DNA from: an uncultured Clostridium sp.
GTDB taxonomy: Bacteria > Bacillota_I > Bacilli_A > RF39 > UBA660
Direction: 5' to 3'
DNA length: 40,982 nucleotides
NCBI GenBank assembly: GCA_946414595.1
Contig: CAMKPE010000017.1
Location: 1-40,982 of the forward strand
The notes under the pieces are model-generated. The model was not told the origin of the DNA. It worked only from the letters and a program-made list of their open reading frames with translations, and ran no database searches. Shown here piece after piece: positions 32,616 to 40,982 of this stretch. How positions within the stretch are numbered: the first letter of the stretch is position 1; each line of letters opens with the position of its first letter. A program made the translations under genes and the position numbers.

Positions 32616-35264
32616 ATTATTTTTACTATTTACTCTTTTAAAAACATATATAGAAACTACTAATAAACTAAATGATGCAAATAGAAGAATACAATAACTC
32701 ATAATATTATCTCCTGTTGGAGGATTATCAATAGTGTTTCCTACAATTGCATAAGTACTAAAGTGATCTGTTTCAAATACTGCATAACCATCTTCGATTA
32801 CTGCTGGATGTTTTTCTAATGTTCCATCTGTTTTAACATACACAGCAACAATATCTTTACCATCAAATTTATTATCTTTTAATGGTATGTATACTTTAAA
32901 TTTACCATTATCTAACTTAGTAATATAACCATCAAATGCTCTTGAGAATACTTTTAAATCTACTACTATTCCATCTTCTGTTTTTAGTTTATTCATCATA
33001 TTTTTATATTCACCAGAATCAGTGCTAAACATTAATGCTTTTATAGTAGATTCAAGAGGAACTTCTGCACTTTCAGTTTCTATTTTAATATCAGTGTCTA
33101 AATCCACTGTTATCATCTTAACTCCAGTTTGCATTCTACTAGAGTCTTTGATTATAACAAAGAATACTCCATTAGCTAATGGTTCTCCATTAATAGATAT
33201 CTTATAATACTCATCTAAAGTATCTGATAAATCAAAATGGAAATCTTGTGGAAGATAATCACAGTCTTCAGATATTTTTCCCACATAAGTTATAACCACA
33301 TCATCAGTTTTTAAGTATTCTTTAATTCTATCTTCAGCTGCTTTAATAAATGCTTCTCTAGTATTTGGAGTATCATCTGGAACATAGATTTTGTTTTGAG
33401 TTGATGCTCCACTTTCAAAAGTTCCAACTATTTCACCATTATAAAGTAATGCTGTTTCTCCAATTCCATCTGTACCAAATGGGATTGATTCTCCAATTAA
33501 TAACTTGATATCTGTATCAAAGTTTGAATTATTAATTAATGCATTAAATTCAGATGAATATCTTAATAAATATTTAGTTGATTCAAATTCCATACCATGA
33601 TTATATAAGAAGTTTATATTTTCTAAATCTTCTATATTAAACATTTGATAGTAAGTATAATTTGGTGCCATACCCATTGGGAATTTGAATTCAGTATCAT
33701 ACTCTTTTACTGCGTTAACATAAGTTTCAACTTTGTCTTTTAGACTCTCATCTACTTGTCCAGTAAATTTATATTTTACTATTCCTTGAATATATTTTTT
33801 ATCCTTAATGAACTTAATATAACAATCTGTTCTTCCATAATTACATTCGCTTTTAACTGTTATGCTATTATCATTAAGTATCTTACTAATTTCTTCAGCA
33901 ATTAAATCATCTTTATACCTAGATTCCCCTAAATCAATTATATCAAGTGTTAATTTATCGCCACCAAATTCACTTATATTATCAACATTAAATACTTTTT
34001 TATATGCACTTTCAAGTTCATGATAAACATCTGGATTATAATTTACTACATATAAATAAGTTTTACTGCTAGAACCAAACTCAAGTGGCAACATTACTTT
34101 AACCCCATGGTCCATATATATTAAAGATATTTTTGAATTAACAGTTGCTTCAATCTCATATCCATTTAATAAATCTGAACCAGCAACACTGCAATCATGA
34201 GTATTATAAGCATTTTCATAAACTTCCTCACGTATTATATGATAAGTAGTATACTGATTAAACCAATCGCCAGCTCCTTTTATTTTTACTTTAATTGTTG
34301 TATTTGCATTCTCATTAGGTAAATAAACAACATGGCCATTATAAAACGAATCTGTTTCTTCTTTATTAACATCGCCTAATTTAACATATTCTACTATTCC
34401 ATATTCATGGTTTCCTTCTCCAATTAGAGGATCTTCATTAGGCTGATTTATGCTTTCATAATACTCATCTAGTTCTGCTTGAGTTAAAAATAATACCACT
34501 TCATTTATATATTTTTTGTTCTTAATAAATTTTATATAACATGCTTTCATTCCTGAAATACATTCACTTTTAACTGTTATATTATCATCATCAAGCAAAT
34601 CAATAATTTCTTTAACAACTACATTATTTTTATTTTCAAAGCTTACTGAAGAAGTTTTAAAAATATATCTATCGTTACCAAATCCATCTACTTTTTCAAC
34701 ATTAAATACATTTTTATAAGTACTCTCAAGTTCATCATAAACACTTGGATTATAATTTATTACATATAAATATACTTCTTGAATAGAATTGGAATCAAAT
34801 GGTATAAGTACTTTGATACCATGATCATAATAAACTAAAGATATTCTTGAGTTAACATTTACTTCAATCTCATATCCCTCTAATAGTTCTGAACCAAGAA
34901 TACTATAATCATGACTATCATCTACGTCTTCTTCCACACTCTCAGTTATTATATGATAAGTTACATACTGATTAATCGACTTACAAGCACCTTTTATTTT
35001 TACTTTAACAGTAGTATTTGTACCTTCATTAGGTAGATAAACAACTTTCCCATTATAAACTGAACTTGTTATTTCTAAATTTTCATCACCAATTTTGATA
35101 TATTCAAATACTCCACAATTATCATATTCAGGTGCAATAACTGGATATTCAATAGGAGGATCAACTGGATCTTCCCCTGCATCCGGACTATCAGCATAAA
35201 CTATTGGACTTAAAAATAACAAAAATAAACCGATAAAAATAAATAAAAATTTCTTAGCATTCAT
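32607..35264 (-). CDS. Large repeat-containing sortase-anchored surface protein
   Basis: An 885-residue protein: signal peptide (about 1-24), an acidic Pro-rich linker, then two tandem copies of a ~240-residue module (about 44-280 and 285-510). Both share YNGxVVYLPNExxNTT, VKIKGA, QYxTYHII, GYEIExxVNSxISLxYxDHG, and TVKSEC...CYIKFIKxKKYI. A further C-terminal region follows, and the end is NPPTGDN, a hydrophobic helix and KRVNSKNNKE, the layout of a sortase signal (NPxTG type). The conserved Cys pair in each repeat could form a disulfide. This motif differs from the VPNAG of the other surface protein, so a different sortase is expected. Ligand is unknown. Confidence 0.82.
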   Translation of the reverse strand: MNAKKFLFIFIGLFLLFLSPIVYADSPDAGEDPVDPPIEYPVIAPEYDNCGVFEYIKIGDENLEITSSVYNGKVVYLPNEGTNTTVKVKIKGACKSINQYVTYHIITESVEEDVDDSHDYSILGSELLEGYEIEVNVNSRISLVYYDHGIKVLIPFDSNSIQEVYLYVINYNPSVYDELESTYKNVFNVEKVDGFGNDRYIFKTSSVSFENKNNVVVKEIIDLLDDDNITVKSECISGMKACYIKFIKNKKYINEVVLFLTQAELDEYYESINQPNEDPLIGEGNHEYGIVEYVKLGDVNKEETDSFYNGHVVYLPNENANTTIKVKIKGAGDWFNQYTTYHIIREEVYENAYNTHDCSVAGSDLLNGYEIEATVNSKISLIYMDHGVKVMLPLEFGSSSKTYLYVVNYNPDVYHELESAYKKVFNVDNISEFGGDKLTLDIIDLGESRYKDDLIAEEISKILNDNSITVKSECNYGRTDCYIKFIKDKKYIQGIVKYKFTGQVDESLKDKVETYVNAVKEYDTEFKFPMGMAPNYTYYQMFNIEDLENINFLYNHGMEFESTKYLLRYSSEFNALINNSNFDTDIKLLIGESIPFGTDGIGETALLYNGEIVGTFESGASTQNKIYVPDDTPNTREAFIKAAEDRIKEYLKTDDVVITYVGKISEDCDYLPQDFHFDLSDTLDEYYKISINGEPLANGVFFVIIKDSSRMQTGVKMITVDLDTDIKIETESAEVPLESTIKALMFSTDSGEYKNMMNKLKTEDGIVVDLKVFSRAFDGYITKLDNGKFKVYIPLKDNKFDGKDIVAVYVKTDGTLEKHPAVIEDGYAVFETDHFSTYAIVGNTIDNPPTGDNIMSYCILLFASFSLLVVSIYVFKRVNSKNNKE
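33740..35140 (-). repeat. Tandem duplication inside the surface protein gene
   Basis: Two diverged copies of about 700 bp (approximate limits 34400-35140 and 33740-34420) encode the repeated module. The copies share the same order of motifs but many substitutions, so the duplication is old. Confidence 0.7.
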
Positions 35265-35283
35265 AGTCTCACCTCTAGTTTAA

Positions 35284-35312
35284 ATATAACATAATGTCAA
35301 TACCAAAATCAA
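35284..35312 (-). promoter_or_regulatory. Probable promoter of the surface protein gene
   Basis: Minus strand: -35 TTGATT (35307-35312), a 17-bp spacer, -10 TTATAT (35284-35289). GAGGTGA lies 5 nt before the ATG. Confidence 0.5.
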
Positions 35313-35320
35313 TAATTGAC

Positions 35321-35348
35321 GTAAAAAAAAACTCGAATAATTCGAGTT
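35321..35348 (-). terminator. Terminator of the spc/alpha ribosomal operon
   Basis: An 8-bp stem (AACTCGAA / TTCGAGTT, loop TAA) at 35330-35348 followed by eight T on the minus strand, 14 nt after rplQ. Confidence 0.92.
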
Positions 35349-35361
35349 AATTCTTTACTAG

Positions 35362-35703
35362 TTATACAAGCTCGATAACAGCCATTAAAGCATTATCTCC
35401 GCGTCTTTCATCTAGTTTTAAAATTCTAGTATATCCACCATTTCTAGTAGCATACTTTGGAGCTAATTCATCAAATACTTTCTTTACAGCAACTGTATCA
35501 TTTTGTAAAAATGCAAGTGCACTACGTCTTGATACTAAATCACCATTTTTACCATAAGTAATCATTTTATCAACAAACTTGCGAACTTCTTTAGCTCTAG
35601 TTTCAGTAGTTATTACTCTACCATTCATGATAACGTCTTTAGTCAAATTAGCAAGCATGCTTCTTCTATGTTTAGTGTCTACTCCTAACTTTCTATATGC
35701 CAT
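35362..35703 (-). CDS. rplQ: 50S ribosomal protein L17
   Basis: The 113 residues match the short bacterial form: [39 protein letters not shown] and [24 protein letters not shown]. Last gene of the operon, 14 nt after rpoA, and followed by a strong terminator. Confidence 0.97.
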   Translation of the reverse strand: MAYRKLGVDTKHRRSMLANLTKDVIMNGRVITTETRAKEVRKFVDKMITYGKNGDLVSRRSALAFLQNDTVAVKKVFDELAPKYATRNGGYTRILKLDERRGDNALMAVIELV

Positions 35704-35717
35704 GTTTATCCTCCTTA

Positions 35718-36668
35718 CTAATCGTCATTACGTAATACTAGTCCTAAGTCACGAACTTTATCAAGTACTTCTTTAAGTGATTTCTTACCTAAATTACGTA
35801 TCTTCATCATATCGTTCTCACTCATGTTAACTAAATCTTGTAATGTATGAATGTTTGCTCTTTTTAAGCAGTTATAAGCTCTTACTGAGAAATCTAAATC
35901 TTCAATAGTAGTTTCTAATGCTTTAACCTTTGGATCTTCAGTTTTTTCAATCATCATTCCAGTCATATCAGCAATGTTACTTAAGTTAGTAAGGATGTTG
36001 AAATGTTCAATTAAGATACGAGAAGCAAGTGCAATAGCCTCTTCTGGTTTCATTGAACCATTTGTCCATACATTTAATATTAATTTATCATAAGTTTCAT
36101 TTTGTCCAACACGAGCTGGTTCTACATCATATGAAATTCTTTCAATTGGTGAGAATAATGAATCGATTGCGATAACTCCAACTTTCTTAATATCAAGAAG
36201 TCTTTTGTTTTCTTCGCTTCTTACGTATCCTCTACCATTTGATACTGTCATTTCCATAATTAATTTTCCATCTTTAGCAACGTTTGCTAAAACTAAGTCT
36301 GGGTTAACTATTTCGATATCAGCATCATGTTCAATATCACCTGCAGTAACAGGTCCTTCTTTAGTAGCATTAATTCTAACAACTTTTTGTTCATTAGAAT
36401 GATTTTTAATAACTACTTGTTTTAAATTAAGAATTATTGTAGTAACATCTTCTACTACACCTTCTATAGTTTGAAATTCATGTAATACACCTTCGATTTT
36501 AACGCTACTTAAAGCACTTCCTGGAAGGCTTGATAACATTACACGTCTTAATGCATTTCCTAAAGTTGTACCGAATCCTCTTTCAAGTGGTTCGATTTCA
36601 AATTTACCATAAAAATTACTTTCTACATAATCAGTAATCTTATAGTTTGGTTTTTCAAATTCAATCAT
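35718..36668 (-). CDS. rpoA: RNA polymerase alpha subunit
   Basis: The 316 residues contain the N-terminal dimerisation domain ([34 protein letters not shown]) and the C-terminal alphaCTD ([40 protein letters not shown]), which contacts UP elements and activators. I start at 36668 because GGAGG lies 7 nt upstream; an upstream in-frame start would overlap rpsK. Normal length for Bacillota. Confidence 0.97.
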   Translation of the reverse strand: MIEFEKPNYKITDYVESNFYGKFEIEPLERGFGTTLGNALRRVMLSSLPGSALSSVKIEGVLHEFQTIEGVVEDVTTIILNLKQVVIKNHSNEQKVVRINATKEGPVTAGDIEHDADIEIVNPDLVLANVAKDGKLIMEMTVSNGRGYVRSEENKRLLDIKKVGVIAIDSLFSPIERISYDVEPARVGQNETYDKLILNVWTNGSMKPEEAIALASRILIEHFNILTNLSNIADMTGMMIEKTEDPKVKALETTIEDLDFSVRAYNCLKRANIHTLQDLVNMSENDMMKIRNLGKKSLKEVLDKVRDLGLVLRNDD

Positions 36669-36691
36669 GAAACTACCTCCTTTATCTTTTA

Positions 36692-37075
36692 TTAACCACG
36701 AGGACGTTTTGGTGGACGACATCCATTGTGTGGTATTGGTGTTACATCAGTAATAGAAGTTATTTCTAATCCAGCTGTTTGTAAAGATCTAATAGCTGTT
36801 TCTCTTCCTGGTCCTAAACCTTTAACATTAACTTCTATCTTTCTCATACCTAAATCATATGCTGTTTTACCAGCAGCTTCTGCAGCCATTCCTGCAGCGA
36901 ATGGAGTTGATTTTTTACTTCCTTTATAACCGATTGCTCCACTACTAGACCAAGCAACTACTTGTCCATCTTTATCAGTTATAGTAGTTATTGTATTATT
37001 AAATGTTGAATGAATGTGTGCAACACCTTCAGGAACATTTTTCTTGACTTTCTTTTTTCTAGTTTTATAAGCCAT
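36692..37075 (-). CDS. rpsK: 30S ribosomal protein S11
   Basis: The 127 residues include [37 protein letters not shown] and the C-terminal [19 protein letters not shown]11 forms part of the platform near the Shine-Dalgarno helix. Located between rpsM and rpoA as usual. Confidence 0.97.
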   Translation of the reverse strand: MAYKTRKKKVKKNVPEGVAHIHSTFNNTITTITDKDGQVVAWSSSGAIGYKGSKKSTPFAAGMAAEAAGKTAYDLGMRKIEVNVKGLGPGRETAIRSLQTAGLEITSITDVTPIPHNGCRPPKRPRG

Positions 37076-37095
37076 AATTTAACCTCCTTTAACTA

Positions 37096-37461
37096 TTATT
37101 TCTTCTTATTAGCTATAGTCTTACCTTTTCCTTTACGAGTTCTAGCATTACTTCTAGTGCTTTGTCCTCTAACAGGTAATCCTTTTTTATGACGAGTTCC
37201 TTGATAAGAGTTGATTTCCATCTTAGTCTTGATGTTCATATTAACATCTCTTCTTAGATCTCCTTCAACAGTATATTTAGAAATTTCATCACGTAATCTA
37301 GTTAATTCATCATTGTCTAAATCTTTAACTCTTTTACTACCGTCAACTTTTGCGTTAGTAACAATTCTTTTTGCTAAGTTTCTTCCTATTCCGTAAATAT
37401 AAGTTATTGAAGTTTCAACTTGCTTATCATTAGGAATATCTACACCTTTAATACGAGCCAT
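37096..37461 (-). CDS. rpsM: 30S ribosomal protein S13
   Basis: The 121 residues start [20 protein letters not shown] and contain [12 protein letters not shown] (helix-two-turns-helix region), [12 protein letters not shown] and the basic tail ([13 protein letters not shown]) that reaches toward P-site tRNA. It lies 18 nt after rpmJ. Confidence 0.97.
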   Translation of the reverse strand: MARIKGVDIPNDKQVETSITYIYGIGRNLAKRIVTNAKVDGSKRVKDLDNDELTRLRDEISKYTVEGDLRRDVNMNIKTKMEINSYQGTRHKKGLPVRGQSTRSNARTRKGKGKTIANKKK

Positions 37462-37479
37462 AAATTTACTCTCCTTCCA

Positions 37480-37593
37480 TTAACCTTGTTTTTGTTTGTG
37501 TTTTGGATTTTCACAAATAACCATTACTTTACCTTTGCGCTTAATAACCTTACATTTTTCGCACATTGGTTTTACAGATGCTTTAACTTTCAT
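37480..37593 (-). CDS. rpmJ: 50S ribosomal protein L36
   Basis: This 37-residue protein begins [19 protein letters not shown] and ends [10 protein letters not shown]. It has the zinc-binding CxxC...C...H pattern (CEKC, IC, PKH) of the zinc-containing form. AGGAGG-like GGAGGG precedes the ATG at 37593. It sits between infA and rpsM, its canonical slot. Confidence 0.96.
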   Translation of the reverse strand: MKVKASVKPMCEKCKVIKRKGKVMVICENPKHKQKQG

Positions 37594-37606
37594 ATTTTTA
37601 TCCCTC

Positions 37607-37825
37607 CTATGGTTTTCTATAGGTAATACGCCCACGTGTTAAGTCATAAGGCGATAGTTCTAACATTACGGTATCTCCCGGTAAAATGCGGATGTAATTC
37701 ATACGGATTTTACCAGAAACGTGAGCTTCCACAATGTACCCATTTTCAAGTTGTACTTTAAACTTTCCACCTGGTATAATTTCTAGAACTTTTCCTTCAA
37801 TTTCGATTGTATCTTCTTTTGCCAT
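37607..37825 (-). CDS. infA: Translation initiation factor IF-1
   Basis: The 72 residues form the S1-like OB fold: [40 protein letters not shown] and [16 protein letters not shown]-1 blocks the ribosomal A site during initiation. It lies 4 nt after map and 13 nt before rpmJ. Confidence 0.97.
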   Translation of the reverse strand: MAKEDTIEIEGKVLEIIPGGKFKVQLENGYIVEAHVSGKIRMNYIRILPGDTVMLELSPYDLTRGRITYRKP

Positions 37826-37829
37826 ATCA

Positions 37830-38576
37830 TCACTCTCCAGTCAAAATTTGATATCCATCTTTTGTAACAAGTATTGTATGTTCAAAATGTGCAGATGGCT
37901 TACCATCATATGTAACAATTGTCCAACCATCATCTAACATGCATACTTCATGCGAACCTAAATTTAACATAGGTTCTACTGCAAATACCATACCTTCTTT
38001 TAGAAGTGGACCAAAACCTGGTCTACCAAAGTTTGGTACATTTGGTTCTTCGTGTAAGTTGCGTCCAACCCCATGTCCACATAATTCACGAACAACTCCT
38101 AAATGATATTTATTTGCAACTTCTTCTACAGCGTGTGAAATATCTCCTACTCTAGCTCCTGGTTTAATTACTGAAAGTCCAGCATATAATGCTTCTTCAG
38201 TTTCTTTCATTAAATCAGCAACTTCATCTGATACTTCTCCAACTTTGTATGTCCACGCTGAATCTCCATGATACCCTTTATAACAAGCACAAATATCAAG
38301 TGTGATAATATCACCATTTTTTAATTTGCGCTTAGAAGGTATCCCGTGTACTACTTCATCATTTATACTAGTGCATAATGTTGCAGGGAAACCATGATAA
38401 CCTTTACAAGAAGGAGTAGCTCCTTTACTTCTTATGAAATCTTCTGCAAGACGATCAAGTTCTAAAGTTGTTATTCCTTCTTTTATAAAAGGCTTTAAAT
38501 ATTGATGTGTCTGATATACTATATTTCCAGCAATCTTTAATAATTCAATTTCACGATCACTTTTTATATTTATCAT
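37830..38576 (-). CDS. map: Methionine aminopeptidase, type I
   Basis: The 248-residue enzyme removes N-terminal Met from nascent proteins. The metal ligands are visible: Asp in ITLDICAC, Asp in YHGDSAW, His in CGHGVGR, Glu in FAVEPML and Glu in HFEHTI. The substrate His lies in [15 protein letters not shown] precedes the ATG, 8 nt after adk. It ends in TGA, which shows that UGA is a stop codon in this organism. Confidence 0.97.
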   Translation of the reverse strand: MINIKSDREIELLKIAGNIVYQTHQYLKPFIKEGITTLELDRLAEDFIRSKGATPSCKGYHGFPATLCTSINDEVVHGIPSKRKLKNGDIITLDICACYKGYHGDSAWTYKVGEVSDEVADLMKETEEALYAGLSVIKPGARVGDISHAVEEVANKYHLGVVRELCGHGVGRNLHEEPNVPNFGRPGFGPLLKEGMVFAVEPMLNLGSHEVCMLDDGWTIVTYDGKPSAHFEHTILVTKDGYQILTGE

Positions 38577-38584
38577 TCTATCAC

Positions 38585-39238
38585 CTAGTTACTTATTAAT
38601 TTCTCTGCTTGTTCTAATGTATAATCATGACCTTTACTAGAATCGATGACATGTAATACACCTTTTGCTTTGTAATAATCTATTAGAGGTTCAGTACTCT
38701 CTAAATAAGTTTGATAACGAACTTCAAAAGATTCTAAGTTATCATCTTTTCTTTGAGTTAATTCTCCTCCACATTTATTACATTTTCCCTCGTTTACTGG
38801 TTTTAACTCTTCACTATAGATATTATGTATTTCTCCACAATCTTTACAAGTAAATCTACCAGTTATTCTTTTTATTAAATCTTCTTTTGGAATATCAAGA
38901 ACTATTACAGTTCCTAATTCTCTTCCAGATCTTTCAAGTATGTTTTCATACTCTTCTGCTTGTTCTAGGTTTCTTGGAAATCCATCTAAGATATAACCAT
39001 TATCACAAGCTTTATCACTTAATTTCTTTTCTAGTGCTTCATAAACGATTTCTGATGGTACTAACTTACCAGCTACTTGATATTCATGAATCTTTTTACC
39101 AAGATCATCACCTTTAGCAACTTGTTCTCTTAGTAAGTCACCTGTAGAGATATGAACATAATCATATTTCTCTAATAAATCATTTGATAAAGTACCTTTA
39201 CCTGCTCCAGGGGCAGCAATCAAAATTAAATTCTTCAT
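38585..39238 (-). CDS. adk: Adenylate kinase with zinc-binding lid
   Basis: The 217-residue enzyme converts ATP and AMP to 2 ADP. It has the P-loop GAPGAGKGT-like start (AAPGAGKGTLSNDL), the AMP-site STGDLLREQV and DGFPRNLEQAE. The LID carries four cysteines (CKDCG...CNKCGG), the structural zinc form of Gram-positives. Its ATG overlaps the secY stop by one base (TAATG). Confidence 0.97.
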   Translation of the reverse strand: MKNLILIAAPGAGKGTLSNDLLEKYDYVHISTGDLLREQVAKGDDLGKKIHEYQVAGKLVPSEIVYEALEKKLSDKACDNGYILDGFPRNLEQAEEYENILERSGRELGTVIVLDIPKEDLIKRITGRFTCKDCGEIHNIYSEELKPVNEGKCNKCGGELTQRKDDNLESFEVRYQTYLESTEPLIDYYKAKGVLHVIDSSKGHDYTLEQAEKLISN

Positions 39239-40503
39239 TATCTTCTTCTACCTGTATATCCTCTCTTATAATTTCTTGAAACCAAACTTCCCTCTAATTG
39301 TCTATATGTTTCTAGTGCAACACCAACTACGATTAGTAAACTAGTTCCACCAAATGAAACACTTTGAGGAAGATTAGTTAAAGCAGAAAATATTATTGGT
39401 AATGCAGATATTACAACTAAGAATAATGCTCCAAATACTGTCAATCTTGATAGTACTTTAGAGATATAATCTTCAGTGTCTTTACCAGGACGAACACCTG
39501 GAATAAATCCACCATTTTCTTTTAAATTCTTTGCTAATTCTTCTGGTCTTAATTGAATAAATGTATAGAAGTAAGCAAAGAAATAAATTAATAATACAAA
39601 TATTAAGAATCCAACTGGTTTAGTATATGTTAAATATTCATTAACGAAATTAGCTAAACCTTCTTTATTTGCAAATTGTGCTATAACAGCAGGTATTGTA
39701 AATAAACTTGATGCAAAGATTACTGGAACAACTCCAGCAGTATTAATCTTTATTGGCATATAAGATTGATTATTACCAAATGTAGATTTATTTGCATATT
39801 GAATTTGAATTCTTCTTTCAGCTTCTTCGATATATATAACTCCTATAATTACAAGGAAATATATAATTACGAATAATACAAATAATGCGATACCTAATGG
39901 TAATTCATAGGCACCATTCAATATTAATTCTTCAAATACTGTTACGAATGTATTTGGAAGTGTCGCTATAATACCAGCCATGATAAGTAGCGAAATTCCA
40001 TTTCCTATACCCTTTTGAGTTATTTGATCACCTAACCATAGAAGGAATGCTGTACCAGCTGTAATTACAGTTGCAACATACATATAATCCATAGTAGTAG
40101 AACCACTACCTGGGAATGCTACTGCAAACACAAATCCTTCAATGAAGGCAAATATAATTCCCATATATCTTGTTATCTTGTTGATTTTTTGTCTTCCTGT
40201 AGGTCCTTCATCTTTTAGTTCACTAAAGTATGGAATGATATCCAACTGTAACAATTGAACTATGATTGAAGCTGTGATATATGGTGTAACTCCTAGAGCG
40301 AATATAGAATATTTCTGCATTGCTCCACCAGTAAATGAATTAAGTGTTCCAAATGCACCAGATATCTGATCCAATGGAGTAGTATATGGTATTTGGATAT
40401 ATGTCCCTACTATAAATAGGGCAAGTACACCTAACGTAAAATATATTCTTTGTCTTAAGTCTTTATTTGTAGGTGCAGATAATTGTTTCAATGCTTGAAA
40501 CAT
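39238..40503 (-). CDS. secY: Preprotein translocase subunit SecY
   Basis: The 421-residue channel of the Sec translocon has ten membrane helices. Landmarks are the plug-adjacent TPYITASIIVQLLQ, GRQKINKITRY, GIGNGISLLI, the C5-loop region IPGVRPGKDTEDYI and FGGTSLLIVVGVALETYRQ. GAGGTG precedes the ATG, one base after rplO. All exported proteins in this window would use it. Confidence 0.97.
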   Translation of the reverse strand: MFQALKQLSAPTNKDLRQRIYFTLGVLALFIVGTYIQIPYTTPLDQISGAFGTLNSFTGGAMQKYSIFALGVTPYITASIIVQLLQLDIIPYFSELKDEGPTGRQKINKITRYMGIIFAFIEGFVFAVAFPGSGSTTMDYMYVATVITAGTAFLLWLGDQITQKGIGNGISLLIMAGIIATLPNTFVTVFEELILNGAYELPLGIALFVLFVIIYFLVIIGVIYIEEAERRIQIQYANKSTFGNNQSYMPIKINTAGVVPVIFASSLFTIPAVIAQFANKEGLANFVNEYLTYTKPVGFLIFVLLIYFFAYFYTFIQLRPEELAKNLKENGGFIPGVRPGKDTEDYISKVLSRLTVFGALFLVVISALPIIFSALTNLPQSVSFGGTSLLIVVGVALETYRQLEGSLVSRNYKRGYTGRRR

Positions 40504-40504
40504 A

Positions 40505-40948
40505 TTACATCACCTCAATTTTACTTCCTGACTTTTCAATTTTTTCTTGAGCAGCCTTAGAAAATTTATGAGCTTGAACAGTTAATTTCTTTTCTAGCTT
40601 ACCATTTCCTAAAACTTTAATTCCATCTAATTGATTTTTAACAAGTCCAACTTCTTTTAATAAAGCTGGTGATACAACTGTACCATTGTCAAATCTATTT
40701 AAATCGCTAACATTAATTACTGCATAAGTAGTTTTGAATTCATAGTTAGAGAATCCTCTCTTTGGAAGACGTCTGTATAAAGGTGTTTGTCCACCTTCGA
40801 ATACTTGTCTTACTCCTCCACCACTTCTTGCATTTTGTCCTTTGTGACCTTTACCACTTGTTTTACCTAAACCTGAACCTCTACCACGACCAACGATTTT
40901 ACGTTTTTGAGTAGCACCGACATTTTTTTCTAATTCATTTAATTTCAT
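40505..40948 (-). CDS. rplO: 50S ribosomal protein L15
   Basis: The 147 residues begin [20 protein letters not shown] and carry the glycine-rich [20 protein letters not shown] and [13 protein letters not shown]. The ATG overlaps the stop of the preceding rpsE by one base (TAATG), so no rpmD lies between them. Confidence 0.97.
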   Translation of the reverse strand: MKLNELEKNVGATQKRKIVGRGRGSGLGKTSGKGHKGQNARSGGGVRQVFEGGQTPLYRRLPKRGFSNYEFKTTYAVINVSDLNRFDNGTVVSPALLKEVGLVKNQLDGIKVLGNGKLEKKLTVQAHKFSKAAQEKIEKSGSKIEVM

Positions 40949-40982
40949 TATCCTAAAATCTCCTCTACTGTTTTTCCTCTTA
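40948..40982 (-). CDS. rpsE: 30S ribosomal protein S5, C-terminal end only
   Basis: The last codons before the window edge encode [10 protein letters not shown] followed by TAA. This matches the usual end of S5 (xLRGKxxEEI), and rpsE normally lies upstream here. Its stop overlaps the rplO start. The body of the gene lies outside the window, so identity rests on ten residues plus position. Confidence 0.75.
   Translation of the reverse strand, partial: RGKTVEEILG

Noticed and set aside
37830..38576. UGA read as Trp (Mollicutes code 4)
   Set aside because: map ends at TGA exactly where homologues end and infA starts 4 nt later. Trp residues I checked use TGG.

Overview
The window is a strongly AT-rich bacterial chromosome segment. 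It looks like a low-GC Bacillota (Bacilli/Clostridia side), perhaps a host-associated uncultured lineage. The main evidence is the conserved order rpsE-rplO-secY-adk-map-infA-rpmJ-rpsM-rpsK-rpoA-rplQ, then an ECF transporter module, truA, rplM and rpsI, as in Bacillus. Sortase-type surface proteins, sigma-A-like promoters with 17-bp spacers, AGGAGG-type ribosome binding sites and an intrinsic terminator after almost every transcription unit fit this. UGA is a stop codon here (map ends in TGA), so the standard bacterial code applies. The exact genus cannot be read from the sequence.

Layout. 1-8.6 kb (minus strand): ligA, an HD-domain protein, a unit of pcrA, a sugar nucleotidyltransferase and a membrane-anchored serpin, and an acyltransferase. 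8.6-12.6 kb (minus): a SleC-like (SpoIID-type plus peptidoglycan-binding) protein split into two overlapping reading frames, a four-LysM protein and two tandem zinc-ribbon paralogues. 12.6-13.9 kb: a uracil permease. 14.0-21.4 kb: an ABC importer operon (binding protein, ATPase, permease) on the plus strand, broken twice by two different serine-recombinase elements. 21.4-23.4 kb: a small sortase and a thioester-domain surface protein. 23.5-25.2 kb: a stand-alone ClpX-like AAA+ ATPase with an unrecognised N-terminal half. 25.2-32.4 kb: a small membrane protein, rpsI-rplM behind an L13-leader-like RNA, an unknown protein, truA, a badly degenerate ECF transporter module, a short-chain dehydrogenase and an exported protein. 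32.6-35.3 kb: a large repeat-containing surface protein. 35.4-40.98 kb: the distal spc/alpha ribosomal operon.

The most striking observation is the doubly interrupted ABC operon. Element 1 (2,046 bp) sits in the binding-protein gene. It carries a large serine recombinase, a small upstream ORF and a 115-residue protein with its own strong promoter and terminator. Element 2 (2,874 bp) sits in the ATPase gene. It carries a shorter serine recombinase, a phosphodiester glycosidase and a coiled-coil membrane protein. Both are flanked by short core repeats, and removing one copy of each core with the element restores full-length proteins (327 and 249 residues) in frame, with the 8-nt gene overlaps typical of a coupled operon. 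For element 2 the deduced circular junction has perfect 10-bp inverted repeats around a 6-bp core, which fixes the boundaries. The layout resembles the skin-type elements that switch genes by excision, but regulated excision here is inference.

No gap between genes exceeds about 200 bases. I saw no tRNA, rRNA, CRISPR array or replication origin.
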